NCBI RefSeq assembly: GCF_037975245.1
Contig: NC_092571.1
Span: forward strand, 23,297,917-23,361,916
Source of the DNA: Apostichopus japonicus
Lineage: Eukaryota; Echinodermata; Holothuroidea; Aspidochirotida; Stichopodidae
Direction of reading: 5' to 3'
Length of the DNA: 64,000 nt
The notes beneath the pieces are model-generated. The model was given only the letters and a program-made list of their open reading frames with translations, was not told the origin of the DNA and searched no databases. Position 1 is the first letter of the stretch; the number at the start of each line of letters is the position of its first letter. Below, piece by piece: positions 1 to 22,564 of the stretch. The position numbers were made by a program, and so were the translations under genes.

Positions 1-538
1 GCCACACAGAAACAGGAAGCGCCGCAAAAAAAAAAAAAATGTTTCATATAAACATGATGTATCAATATTGATTTTTTGTGTGTGTGTTTTGTACAACTAA
101 TCAATACATCAATATACAACATGAAACTGCAATATAAAGTTTGTTCATACTTAAAAAAGATCCAAGACTTCAACAGATATGAGTATATTGATTGAATAGG
201 AGACGATGATATCAATATTAAAGAAAACAAGATAAAATAATAAGATGTATATCTCATCGCCAGCAAAAGTACACTCAAAAAATATATTTGACCCTAGAAT
301 TACCATGGCAACTACAGAAGATTGCGTGGACATCCACACAGTAACAGGAAGCGCAGCAAAAATAAAAGTTCACGTTGCAACGATATATGCAGTAGTGTGT
401 ACAATATCCATACAATGTTGTCGTAGAAATCTCACAACCGAATTTCACTCTGGTTACTTGGGACTTACTAAAGTGCTAAAAAGACTTGATTGCAATATGC
501 AATATATCTTACGTAATACGTTACATCATATCTTTCAG
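1..538. other. Intronic or upstream sequence before first visible MSP130-like exon
   Basis: No coding exon is recognised here. The stretch contains an A-run near base 30 and two similar segments about 340 bp apart, each reading CACACAG-AACAGGAAGCG (near 3-21 and 336-355), which suggests a small local duplication. A reading frame of 171 codons runs through 245-760, but its codons do not match the conserved protein encoded by the exon at 539-783, so it is a frame shadow. Confidence 0.4.
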
Positions 539-3344
539 GTCGACTGCGGTTCAGTTTGGTTGATGACGTTGACAACCAAGGTAAAATTGAACGTCTTAAC
601 ATTTTCGGTGGGCGTGGCATCTCTGTCTGGGATAGTAACACGTTTAAACAAGTGTATGACAGCGGTGATGAGATTGAGCGACAAGTTCACATATTGTATC
701 CAGAGGTCTTCAACGCGAACTCGATTCCAGCTACTGCTGGACAGACCCCCGGTGAACTAATGGACCAGAGGTCAGATGATATGGTACGTTGTTAGACCAA
801 CCCACCCTTGCAACATGTGGTTTAAATGATACACATGTTCGCACAAAATAAATCCTGTACTCTTTTCACTCGTTCAACCCTTTGCATGCAGTTACAAATA
901 TCCAGTTTCATGTAAATCCTGTGCAGTTTTGTACTGAAATTATCAGCTTTATGCAGAGAACGTTGGGTCCACCCATTTTGATATTGCAAATGCTACTAGC
1001 GTCCATGCATCAATATCGTCTATTAGCCCATTTCAGCCATTGAAGTAGTTATACATTACATATAACAAGTTTATGAGCCTGGTGTCTTTGCTAGGACGTA
1101 TAATGTATATTTGTTTAGCATTTACTTACACAGTTTCTGCAGTAGATGAACAATCCATGTTAACAATGTTTTATCTGTCGTCCTGAATATTAGACGCTTA
1201 ATTATATACGTTAGTAGCTTCGTGACCCACATCTCACCATGATCACACAACCACATCTCGATGCAAGGGGACCATGGGGCTGAGAGTGAATGATCAGTTT
1301 AGTAGTTATTTGGTTTACGTGCGGTTCTTTCTTGGGTGACTTTTCTCAAAAAACCTGACGTTTAATATTTCGTAGTTTATTAAGGCAATAGTTGCTTTCA
1401 CGTTGGTAATGTTGTAATGTTAGTAATGTTGCAATGTAAGGGTTGTAATGTTATCGACCCAACAGGGACCTGAATGTGTGTCGTTGGAGTTAGCTGAACT
1501 TAACGGCCGCCGTATCCTGTTTGTTGGAGTTAATCGAGTCTCGGCCATAGCGATGTTTTCATTCCCCATGGATTCAGAGGTGCCTAAATTTGAGTCCATC
1601 TTCAGAGGAGGGGGACTGAGACAGTCCTTCGGTGACTTGTTGCTCGCTGAACAGCTCGGTGACTTGGATCCTGAGGCTCTCAAGTAAGATTTGGTCCGAA
1701 AGTTTAACTAAAATTTAAAAATTTAGAATTGACTGATGTTAACATTTCTTCCAAATGTCCGGAGAAAACTTTGAACTGGCTAATTCTATTTAGACAGTAC
1801 TGGTAACACCAACATATATCCTTTAAACAGTACTGTTAATATCAACATATATCCTTTAGGCAGTGCTGTTAACATCAATATACATCCTTTTAGACAGTGC
1901 ATTGTTAACATCAACACATATCCTTTTAGACAGTGCTGTCAACGTCAACATATATCCTTTTAGACAGTGCATTGTTAACATCAATATATACATCCTTTTA
2001 GATAGTATATACTGTTAAACGTCAACATATAGCCAATAAACAGTACTGTTAATATCAACATATATCCTTTTAGACGGTGCTGTTAACATCAGCATATATT
2101 CTTTTAGACGGTACTGTTAACATCAACATATATTCTTTTAGACAGTACTGTTAACATCAACATATATCCTTTAAACAGTACTGTTAACATCAACATATAT
2201 CCTATTAGACGGTGCTGTTAACATCAGCATATATTCTTTTAGACAGTACTGTTAACATCAACATATATCCTTTAAACAGTACTGTTAACATTAACATATA
2301 TCCTTTAAACAGTACTGTTAACATCAACATAAATCATTTTAGACAGTGGTTGGTTATATGTAACTGTTGGCGCATGCTGTAAAACTATGTTTTGGTTTTG
2401 GGCAGTCAAGCATAGGTTAACAATAATATCATTGTGAAAATGTGGCATTAATGCAAGAGGATGCCTTTAACCCTTTCTCTACATTTTCAACTTAGGGTGA
2501 CATATTCCAATACAATAATACAAAAAATGAAATTAAAAAAATAGAAAGCGTAATAGATTGTCTTCTATTCTTATACAGATTCATTCCCGGATACATGACC
2601 CCTAACGGTCAGCCAATGCTTGCTGTAACTGGTAAAACTAGCGGCACCATCGCCCTCTATGAAATTATCGATATCCCATATTGGCAATTACTGAAAGAGA
2701 AAGGTATGTATTTCTTTAGATCCTCCTGCAAGCAGGAACTCGCGAAGAAGCCTCATTGGCTTATCAAAGCCTCAAGCTGACCGAAGTCAGTCTCTTAGAT
2801 TCATATTTAACGTCCATGATTATGAAATGTCAACTGTCAACAACTCTGTAAAATGGGCGACATACATTACTCTTGGAGTGACTCGAACTCGGGACCTTAT
2901 GATTGAAAGGCACTATTAAGTATTATAGAGGTAACATTTTTCACGCGATTCGCATATACACTTAACGATCGTATATGACAAACAAAGTATGTCTATGTGT
3001 CTCGTTGAGAGTATTTGAGGTTGTGATATATATTTACATTAAAGCACCACGAATCAGTACTGTTTGGATAATTTGTGGTTTCGATAATAATCGTAACCTT
3101 TGTAGTCATTATGAGTGTATTCTACTGTGTACATTGCAAAGAGGGCAATTATGTAGGTGAAACAGGTTCCCGATTCCGCTTATGTTTCAATAATCAATCA
3201 CATAATGAAATCCATTTCCTCTGTGCTTTGTTTCCTGCAGAAAAGATGCAATCTGAAATAGATGGTGAGACCGGCGACGCTACCGAAAAATTGGTTTCAG
3301 CAACACTTCTCACCTTGAGTCTTATCATTAGCAGATTTATTTAA
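539..3344 (+). CDS. MSP130-like, choice-of-anchor I surface protein, 3' part (four exons)
   Basis: Exons read from the sequence are 539-783, 1466-1683, 2579-2703 and 3241-3344 (TAA at 3342-3344). All have AG acceptors, the introns have GT donors, and the phases agree (GT/0, 0/2, 1/1, 2/stop). Exon 1 encodes GGRGISVWDS and ends in RSDDM; exon 2 starts GPECVSLELAELNGRRILFV, which matches the RSDD-x-GPE-x-NGR-FVG pattern of the choice-of-anchor I family that includes echinoderm MSP130 mesenchyme glycoproteins. Exon 3 carries PNGQPMLAVTGKTSGTIALY. The last exon encodes a polar stretch and then SATLLTLSLIISRFI at the C-terminus, as expected for a GPI-attachment signal. MSP130 proteins are GPI-anchored surface proteins linked to biomineralising cells. 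The N-terminal part lies upstream of the window. Family assignment rests on recalled motifs; the exact paralog is unknown. Confidence 0.72.
1793..2345. repeat. Minisatellite in MSP130-like intron
   Basis: About 14-15 imperfect copies of a 33-40 bp unit with the core CAGTACTGTTAACATCAACA followed by TATATCCTTTTAGA lie between coding exons 2 and 3. Copies differ by small indels. The TTTTAGACAG junction in many units resembles a weak splice acceptor. Confidence 0.85.
2722..2932 (-). mobile_element. tRNA-derived SINE fragment
   Basis: Read on the minus strand, 2932 to about 2880 contains a Pol III B-box-like sequence (GAGTTCGAGTC) after GGTCCC, followed by GGACGTTAAA, a core motif seen in many invertebrate SINEs. 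It ends in a GC-rich stem (CTGCTTGCAGG). It sits immediately after the third visible MSP130-like exon, inside the intron. No clear A box or target-site duplication was found, so it is likely degraded. Confidence 0.45.
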
Positions 3345-5800
3345 ATATATATACCGTAATATATGAAATTAAACTATTGCCATTTTTATTTATTGATTAT
3401 TATGTATAATTTTGTCCTAGAAGTATAGATATTTTGCCATGTATTTGTTTTTCGAGTTTGAAGCTTTTGAGCTTAGGAAATATTTCAGAATATATTTTCC
3501 ACTCAGGTATTGTTATATGTAGCATATTAATATCACATACATTATTCGGCATGAACAGCACATGAAGCGGAAGCTACCAACGCGTATATGGATCTGCATT
3601 GCAATATGTACAAGCGGAATGTGGGTTCAGTATAGCCTTAGTCCTTATCGATATCGATTTTTGTTCGCCACGTTTGAGGAAATATTCTAGAGACTAATTT
3701 GTAATATTAAAGAGAGAATATATTTATAACAGATAAATGCTGCTTGCCTTTTGTAATCATTTTTTTCTCACTAGTTTGATAACCCTCTATACTTTTCCGA
3801 TCTATACGAGATGCGGTATGAAAACTTTTCATTTTATCGAGTTATAGGTGCTTCGTTATTCAACTCATAGTTCGAACAAACTTATTTAAATTATGTTGGG
3901 GGATTGGGTGGGAGATAAGTGGGGTTGTCTGGAGTGGGCGAGTTGGAAGTATAGGGTGGGTTGTTGTTTATACTTTCCAAAGGAGGTTGGTCTTAATCTA
4001 CTCAATGACAAGTTATTTTCTCTCCTTTTTCATTTTTGCTTGCTGGTTTCACATATCTCCCAACCCCCGAAGTTGTGAAGGACCATTGTAAGGCTAACAT
4101 AGCTGTTGACTTTTAATCTACAGTTTCTTTGAACACAGTAGCGTTATCTCTCTTCTTGTAGCCCAGTTAGCCCTTTTTCAAATACCCTGTTTCCCTTTGT
4201 ATTGATAGGGTATATAGGGGTGCAACGTTTGTATGTTAATGTCAAATTATGCCACAGTTTGGACAAAAAATTAAAAAAAAACACGAATGGTTCTCAAAAC
4301 TTTTCTGAAATTAGTTCTTGGCTGTATTAGAGGATAAATTGACAAATTCTGTGAAGGTTCTTTAAACAAAAATCCTGTGCCATTACTTCCCAACAAAACT
4401 AAGACATGGTTTGGGTATTAAAACGTCCAATGTTTAGTGTGTGACGTTACAAACTGACACAAAGAAATCAGAAAGAGAGTGACTAATTAGCAGGTTGTTT
4501 TTGGATGCATATTTATTGGGTAAATTTCCTGAAAGAGAATTACAAAATATTAATAGAAACAATCAACTTCGAAAGACAAACAATTACAATAATCAGGCAT
4601 AACTATATCACGAATAACAATAGCAGATAATATATATCACTATAAACTTGCCTTTATACCAGTTACTACAACAAATATGTAACCACTTTCACTATTTTAT
4701 TCACAAGGGAATACAAGTTGAGCCGAAAATACAATTAAACTATCAACTGTGTTGGAAAATCTGAATGATTGATTACAACAGATATGTTAATGGTCTTATG
4801 CAGCAGAGCAAGAAAGTTTTGCCAAAAGATTGCATTAACCTAATTCTATCCTCTAAAAACAAATATTCTAAGAGAGTTACAAATGCATGCCTACGCACAG
4901 TGTAAGGACATGGCATATAAAGCAAGCTAAATAGTAAGCACAATATTCAACTACTTTAAGATGGGGTACCATCTGTGACGTAGAGTAACTTCTTAGAAAT
5001 AAATCAGAATGAATCAATATTAAAGACAAAACACATGGTGAACTAAATCATTGGTTCTCTATACCTCTAAAAGCCTAACAAGATACAGTTAAAGTAATAA
5101 TCAAAAATACGTTCAGAGTCCAGAAACATGGAATTTTATACCAAGGAGAAACCTTGTATGAATTACTCTCTATCTGTCTTACAAGCAGTCTTCATCCTGT
5201 CAAGGAACTTTAGCTTATAGAACTAGATAGTTGATAACATGTTAACACAGAACTTTCTGGTGAACTTTCATTATAACCAACACAAAATGTATATCATACG
5301 AATGATGGATTATATGCAATGAAACAATAACAGATAAATTACAAGTAATCTTAATCGAACCAATTAAGGCAATACGACCCTTCCCCCCCCCCCCCTCCAC
5401 CTCCAAAAATGACAAAGAAACCAAGACAAATTACCCTAGCCCTGTTTCTGGAAAGTTCATTAAGAGGGATTAAACTTAAAGTGGGTTGTCCTATCAAATG
5501 CCAACGTCACAAGTACCTCAACCGTCAAACCTGTATCACGGTAGCCTTTAAACAAAGAAGGTATTCCATGTTGTAGTTGCAGATCCCAAAATATTCCTAA
5601 ACCCAGTATATATATATAGTATATTAATACGATTGTTTTCCACATGGGAATTGTCAGTTTGAAAACATGAGTTTATACGCACGAGTCAACAATAGAAATA
5701 TGCAACACCATGACATACCAAGAATGATTGTTCTACCTCCATTTTTCATCCTACAAATTTGTATTTGGAAATAGACGAGACCTGCTATAGTACTATTTAA
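3345..5800. other. Gene-free interval between convergent genes
   Basis: The MSP130-like gene ends at 3344 and TDO, on the other strand, ends at 6329. I see no exon with conserved protein content between them. ATTAAA near 3368 could serve as the MSP130-like polyadenylation signal. A run of 14 C lies near 5381-5394. Short reading frames here lack recognisable motifs. Confidence 0.5.
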
Positions 5801-6328
5801 AGTTAAAACCCAAGATACTCATTGACTCATATGATCTGCTAGAATTAATCTGATAAGACACATTAAAGGTCATAGTAATCTGGTAGATAGATGGATACAT
5901 TACTGATCTATTTAATTTTAATCATGTGGATAAAAGATAGTTTATAGTTAACTGCTAACAACTGGTCATATGATCTGCTAGGCTAATCTGATAAGACACA
6001 TTAAAGGTCATAGTAATCTGGTAGATAGATGGATATATTACTGATGAAACAATACTGATCGATCGTATTACAGCTAATTTTAATCATGTGGATACAAGAT
6101 AGTTTATAGTTAACTACTAACAACTGGTCATATGATCTGCTAGGCTCATCTGATAAGACACATTAAAGGTCATAGTAATCTGGTAGATTGATGGATACCT
6201 TACTGATGAAATAATACTGATCGATCTATTACAGATAATTTTAATCATGTGGATAAACTATAGTTCATAGTTAAGTTAACTGCTAACAACTGGTCATATG
6301 ATCTGCTAGCCTAATCTGATAAGACACA

Positions 6329-16623
<10,295 letters not shown>

Positions 16624-17940
16624 CTGTTAGAAGTGCATAAGTTGAGAAAAGGGTTTAAATTGGCTATACAATACAGTATAAATAAAACACGGGTCAACCC
16701 TAGGAGACTATAGGATGAAAGCTATGAATTTTAACAAAGTACATACTGTAAATAAAAAACGTAATATTAAGGGTGAAACTTAACGTAATATTACTGTGGC
16801 CGACCGTGTGTACAATACAACAGTTTTGTAAGGCTAAAATATTGGGACACGTTAATTAGCATGTGCATTTATCGTTAGTTATACATTTATTGCCCGTTCT
16901 GTAAAATAACAGCACGTTATTAACATAAAAGTATCCTGTAATTCGCTATTAATAATCAGTTGAACGCACTTTTTCACATTTTCATAACGTTCATTAAGAA
17001 AAAACTGTGTTTAATGGTATAGGTATAAAGACTTACCACCCATTAATTAACCTTTATGTGAAAGTACATTTACATTCCATTACCGATGTGCATCATTTTC
17101 TACGCAACGGAACAATGTCAGTTTGCACATTCGGATATCAGTTCTGAGTAAACTATATAGATCCAGATAAAGTATACGGGGGATAAGATCAGGACGATAA
17201 TTTAACATATCTTTGCCGCTGTGATGGTTTGCTATTCTTAATGGGGATGGTATAACTCATTAGGCTTTATCTCTCATCTAAACCAACTTCCTGCTTTCAA
17301 CTGATATCATGTGAAAAATACGTCCATGTTAAGTGTTAAACGCAAATCTTACGAGCCAAAGATATCCATTTCAACCCAAATCATAATTGCCATCTTTTAT
17401 CAGTAACAAAAGTCCATAGTATCAGTTAAGATAAACAATTCATCATTACTAATGGTAATTAAACTCACTTATATACTCAAACAGCTGATGTTAATGACTT
17501 TAGAACAAAACGGTAGACGGTTAATATCATCATTAAAGCGTTAAAAATAAAGGAATATATTTACAATCTCTCAATTATTTAGTAACCTGTTATGTACAAT
17601 TCAGCGAATAGGGTTTAGTTATTAATATGTCACAAGGTTTAACTTGTTTGCTTTGTAGGTCATTCCCTTCTGACTCAGGTTTATACCCTCTCATCCATCA
17701 AACTGGCTTTATATATTTAGCTTTCATTTTGGCAATATCATTTATCCAGATTGAAATGTCAAGAATCTCAAACTTGAAACTACTTAAGACCACTTTATTG
17801 TTATATTTGACACGCTATCCTAACATATTTTGTTGGTTGACACCTATTTATAGTGAATACTTTATTGACATTTACTAAATAATATTAATGAAACGTCATG
17901 GGAATGTAAACAGAAAAGTAATCTTAAGTGTCCCAATAGT

Positions 17941-18130
17941 TTTTTTTTTTTAAGGAAAGGTCGCCCAGGAAAGAACCTGGGCACGAGAACCAAACTACCG
18001 AACGACTGATCCGCTCTCAACCCCAGTCCCTTTGCATCGGGACTGTGACTGTGTAAATCTCGCCGGGTGTGCATCACCATTCCCCTCGAAGGGACCATAT
18101 ACTACACATGATCTTAGCCAAAAGGCCGAG
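17941..18130 (-). mobile_element. U2-snRNA-headed SINE or chimeric retrocopy
   Basis: On the minus strand it begins CTTCTCGGCCTTTTGGCTAA and continues GATCATGTGTAGTAT, which matches the 5' end of U2 snRNA (stem I, branch-site recognition region and start of stem IIa) for about 36 nt. It then runs into about 140 nt of unrelated GC-richer sequence with a hairpin (GCCCAGG...CCTGGGC) and ends in an A-tract of about 11. It is flanked by a 15-bp direct repeat, AAGTGTCCCAATAGT (17926-17940 and 18131-18145), which marks LINE-type retrotransposition. Copy 2 of the surrounding duplication has the unoccupied site. snRNA-headed SINEs (SINEU) are known in other animals. Confidence 0.85.
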
Positions 18131-18789
18131 AAGTGTCCCAATAGTTGAGAAGATTTGAGCAGCGATCAATTTTGAAATCTGAATATACCAGTTCGATGAT
18201 GTTCGCAAATAAAGATGTTAAAGGTCACGTGGTGAACCTGTGATATAAACGAAGAGAGCAACATAGCAACGCACGCAATCAGTACGGTGGTGTTGGGACT
18301 ATATTTTAAAAGCTTCACAATAATCAATGTGTTAAGATTGTTAATTGTGATTCCCTTCATTAACATGGATGTCAATGAACGTGGAGAAATGACGTAAGAC
18401 TCATTTCTTACAGTCGATACGCCAGAGGTGATTCAGTTGCTGTTAAACTGAGGTCTTTACATGCCTCGATGTACCCCATATATCGGAAATGTCAGGCATT
18501 TTGTGTGATTCAGATCTGGTTTTTTATTTTCTTTCTATTACCATTCTTATTTTTTTCTCGTTTGAAGTAAAGGGGCGGGGGTGGGGCGGGATTAACCCTC
18601 CGCCCCTTGGGGTCCATGCACCCTTGGTGATTCGTTTGCTTTGGAATTAGTTTAGGCAGCTTATCGGGATCGGGATTTAGCTTGCCGAGATAATTCTTAT
18701 GGTTTTTCAACATATATTTTTTTAGTTTAGAGACCCAGGGATCAGGAATCATTACAGTACCTTAATTTGTTATATCGTGGATGAACAAC

Positions 18790-19090
18790 GGCTTATTTCA
18801 AGCCTACTCTTTTCGGAAAGTGTTCAGAGGCTCACGAGGCAGGGGTGTGATTTGGCTCCCATTCCTGCTCCCGGGCGGCCATTTAACGTCCCCATCCGAC
18901 GGACGAAAGTGTATACCCCAGCATCTGACCACTTTCTCAATACTGAGGTATAGGCAAAGGCACCCATTCGACTACATTGCAGTACCATGACGAACAAAGT
19001 TGTTTCGAAACCAAGTTAAGAACGAAACAAACCCCTTTTCCCAAGTTCACAAACCAGAAGTACCAAATCCACGGATGACTCCGCACATCA
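18790..19090 (-). mobile_element. SINE-like segment with GGACGTTAAA core (copy 1)
   Basis: On the minus strand it contains GTCCGTCGGATGGGGACGTT then AAATGGCC, a core motif shared by many invertebrate SINE families. The same segment is present in the second duplication copy near 20890-21190. A plus-strand frame of 69 codons runs through both copies, but its differences are mainly amino-acid changing, so I do not treat it as a gene. Confidence 0.4.
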
Positions 19091-19129
19091 CCACTATACT
19101 GCAGCGATATTTGAATAGGTCAAGAGAAT

Positions 19130-21228
19130 CATTTATCTTTAGTTAACGTTTATTGCCAGTTTTGTAAAGTAACAGCACGTTATTAACATAAAAGTATCCT
19201 GTAATTCGCTATTCGTTGCAGATTAACAGTTGAACGTACTTTTTCACATTTTCATAACGTTCATTAAGAAAAAACTGTGTTTAATGGTATAGGTATAAAG
19301 ACTTACCACCCATTAATTAACCTTTATGTGAAAGTACATTTACATTCCATTACCGTTGTGCATCATTTACTACGCAACGGAACAATGTCAGTTTGCACAT
19401 TCGGATATCGGTTCTGAGTAAACTATATAGATCCAGATAAAGTATACGGGGATAAGATAAGATAAGATAATTTAACATGTCTTTGCCGCGGTGATGGTTT
19501 GCTATTCCCTATGGGGATGGTATAACTCATTAGGCTTATCTCTCTTCTAAACCAACTTCCTGCTTTCAACTGATATCATGTGAAAAATACGTCCATGTTA
19601 AGTGTTAAACGCAATCTTACGAGCCAAAGATATCCATTTCAACCCAAATCATAATTGCCATCTTTTATCAGTAACAAAAGTCCATAGTATCAGTTAAGAT
19701 AAACAATTCACCATTACTAATGGTAATTAAACTCACTTATATACTCAAACAGCTGATGTTAATGACTTTAGAACAAAACGGTAGACGGTTAATATCATCA
19801 TTAAAGCGTTTAAAATAAAGGAATATATTTTTAATCTTTCAATTATTTAGTAACCTATCAAGTACAATAATTCAACTAATAGGTTTCAGTTATTAACATG
19901 TCGCAGAGTTTAATTTGTTTGCTTTGTAGGTCATTCACTTCTGACTCAGGTTTATACCCTCTCATCCATCAAACTGGCTCTATATATTTTGACATAGATA
20001 AATGAGCGAGGAACATAGCTTTCATTTTGGCAATATCATTCTTCCAGATTAAAATGTCAAGAATCTCAAACTTGAGACCACTATAAGGACCACTTTATCG
20101 TTATATTTGACACGCAACCCTAACATATTTTGTGAGTTGACGCCTATTTATAGTGAATACTATATTGACATTCAGTAAAAAATATTAATGAAACGTTAGG
20201 ATAATGTAAACAGAAAATTAATCTAAATTGTCCCAAGATTTGAGAAGATATGAGCAGCGATCCCTTCAATTTTGAAATCTGAATATACCAGTTCGATGAT
20301 GTTCGCAAATGAAGATGTTAAAGGTCACGTGGTGAACCTGGGATATAAACGAAGAGAGCCACATAGCAACGCACGCAATCAGTACGGTGGTGTTGCGACT
20401 ACATTTTAAAAGCTTCCCAATAATCAATGCGTTGAGATTGTTAACTGTGGTTCCCTTCATTAACATGGATGTCAATGAACGTGGAGAAATGACGTAAGAC
20501 TCATTTCTTACAGTCGATACGCCAGAGGTGATTCAGTTGCTGTTAAACTGAGGTCTTTACATGCCTCGATGTACCCCATATATCGGAAATGTCAGGCATT
20601 TTGTGTGATTCAGATCTGGTTTATTATTTTCTTTCTATTACCATTCTTATTTTTTCTCGTTTGAAGTAAAGGGGCGGGGGTGGGGCGGGATTAACCCTCC
20701 GCCCCTTGGGGTCCATGCACCCTTGGTGATTCGTTTGCTTTGGAATTAGTTTAGGCAGCTTTTCGGGATCGGGATGTAGCTTGCCGAGATAATTCTTATG
20801 GTTTTTCAACATATATTAGCTTAGTTTAGAGACCCAGGGATCAGGAATCATTACAGTACCTTAATTTGTTTTATCGTGGATGAACACCGGCTTATTTCAA
20901 GCCTACTCTTTTCGAAAAGTGTTCAGAGGATCACGAGGCAAGGGTGTGATTTGGCTCCCATTCCTGCTCCCGGGCCGCCATTTAACGTCCCCATCCGACG
21001 GACGAAAGTGTATACCCCAGCATCTGACCACTTTCTCAATACTGAGGTATAGGCAAAGGCACCCATTCGACTACATTGCAGTACCATGACGAACAAAGTT
21101 GTTTCGAAACCAAGTTAAGAACAGAAACAAACCCCTTTTCCCAAGTTCACACACCAGAAATACCAAATCCACGGAAGACTCCGCACATCACCACTGCACT
21201 GTAGCGATTTTCGAATAGGTCAAGAGTA
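19130..21228. repeat. Tandem segmental duplication, copy 2
   Basis: It is about 2099 bp long and homologous to 16866-19129. The target of the U2-headed SINE is uninterrupted here (near 20223-20243, AAATTGTCCCAAGATTTGAG). A ~27-bp insertion containing GACATAGATAAATGAGCGAG lies near 20000-20025. Confidence 0.9.
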
Positions 21229-21469
21229 TTGACTCCTGGCGGAAGTTTGATCCGGGAACCTATTAATCCACCGGTGAGTTTAGCGTACATTCTCCACAGG
21301 TTAACGCTGACAACAACGGGCCAATCAGATCCGAGCATTTTTAACAAGTATTAATGCAAGGTAAATACATGTCAGACATTGCAGATTTGGTCTCTAATTT
21401 ATCTATAAACATCAGTTGAGGGTCCCTTAACCTAGCAAACTGACCGTTCATCAACAATAAAGATACCCG

Positions 21470-21985
21470 TATCAGCCCAAAATCATTATGCCATCGTTTA
21501 TCAGTAACAACAGTCCATATTATCAGTTAAGATAAACAATTCACCATTACTAATGGTAATTAACCTCACTTATATACTCAAACAGGTAATCTTAATGAGT
21601 CTAAAACAAGGCGATAGACGATTAATATTATCATTAAAGCGTTAAAAATAAAGGAATATATTTACAATCTCTCAGTTATTTAGTAGATTGTCATGTACAA
21701 TTCAGCGAATAGGTTTTAGTTATTAATATGTCGCAAGGTTTAACTTGTTTGCTTTGTAGGTCATTCACGTCTGACTCAGGTTTATACCCTCTCATCCATC
21801 AAACTGGCTTTATATATTTAGCTTTCATTTTGGCAATATCATTTATCCAGATTGAAATTATTTCAAGAATCTCAAACTTGAGACTACTTCAGACGACTTT
21901 TATTGTTATATTTGACACGCAATCCTAACATATTTTATGAGTTGACGCCTATTTATACTATATTGAAATTCAATAACACATATTC
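21470..21985. repeat. Partial third copy of the segmental duplication
   Basis: The sequence from CAGCCCAAAATCATTATGCC to about TATTGAAATTCAATA matches the middle of copies 1 and 2 (17370-17880 and 19640-20170) and is more diverged. The segment 21229-21469 between copies has no match to the unit and nothing recognised in it. Confidence 0.85.
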
Positions 21986-22473
21986 ACCAAAAGTATTTAC
22001 TCAGTAAATAGTAGGTAGTTTAATTTGACAATATCATAAATTCATTTAAAATGTCAAGAATGGTTATCCTTCAATCTTCTAACTACATATTGGATCAATT
22101 TATTAAGTTTACAAACAAATGGAGATGTTTATTGGTTGCAGATATCTTATATACTCTATTTACTCAAACTTTAAGTTGCTTCTAACAGAGGTGTAAACTG
22201 CACCCATATAGAAATCAGTATTTTCAACTGACGTAAATTGCATGTTTATTAGGAGAAGAGTTTTTTATTTTTATAAAAAGAGTTTTTATTAAAAAAAAAA
22301 ACAGCTATTTTAGTTTCTACACGTATTAATCTGTTAATTCAATGTAACTTTAAATATTCAAAACGAATCCTTTCAACTTGGCATGCTATATTAGAAAAGT
22401 ATGTTATACATATCATTTTGGAGATCGATCCTTCGGGTCTGAAAGGGTCTTGAAAATTGTTTTTCTTAATCAG

Positions 22474-22562
<89 letters not shown>
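22474..22562. repeat. (AT)n microsatellite
   Basis: About 89 bp of pure TA dinucleotide in the presumed first TDO intron. Confidence 0.97.

Positions 22563-22564
<2 letters not shown>

Larger units (their letters stand above)
16866..19129. repeat. Tandem segmental duplication, copy 1
   Basis: This 2264-bp unit begins CATTTATCGTTAGTTA and is repeated, with a few percent divergence, at 19130-21228. Differences are scattered substitutions, a U2-headed SINE present only in this copy (17941-18130), and a ~27-bp insertion present only in copy 2. It lies in the presumed first TDO intron. Confidence 0.9.

Noticed and set aside
245-760. 171-codon frame at the left edge
   Set aside because: It overlaps the MSP130-like exon in a different frame; the conserved protein is in the other frame.
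16624-16697. N-terminal TDO extension by reading upstream of the acceptor
   Set aside because: The frame is open, but a pyrimidine tract with CTAAC and CAG just before 16623 argues for splicing, and the extension has no similarity to TDO.
18166-20475. Pair of 69-codon minus-strand frames conserved in both duplication copies
   Set aside because: Most differences between copies change amino acids (for example Pro to Arg, Tyr to Cys, Leu to Trp), so there is no sign of protein-level constraint; similarity reflects the DNA duplication.
18781-21089. Pair of 69-codon plus-strand frames in the duplication
   Set aside because: They run through a SINE-like core motif and show no recognised domain.
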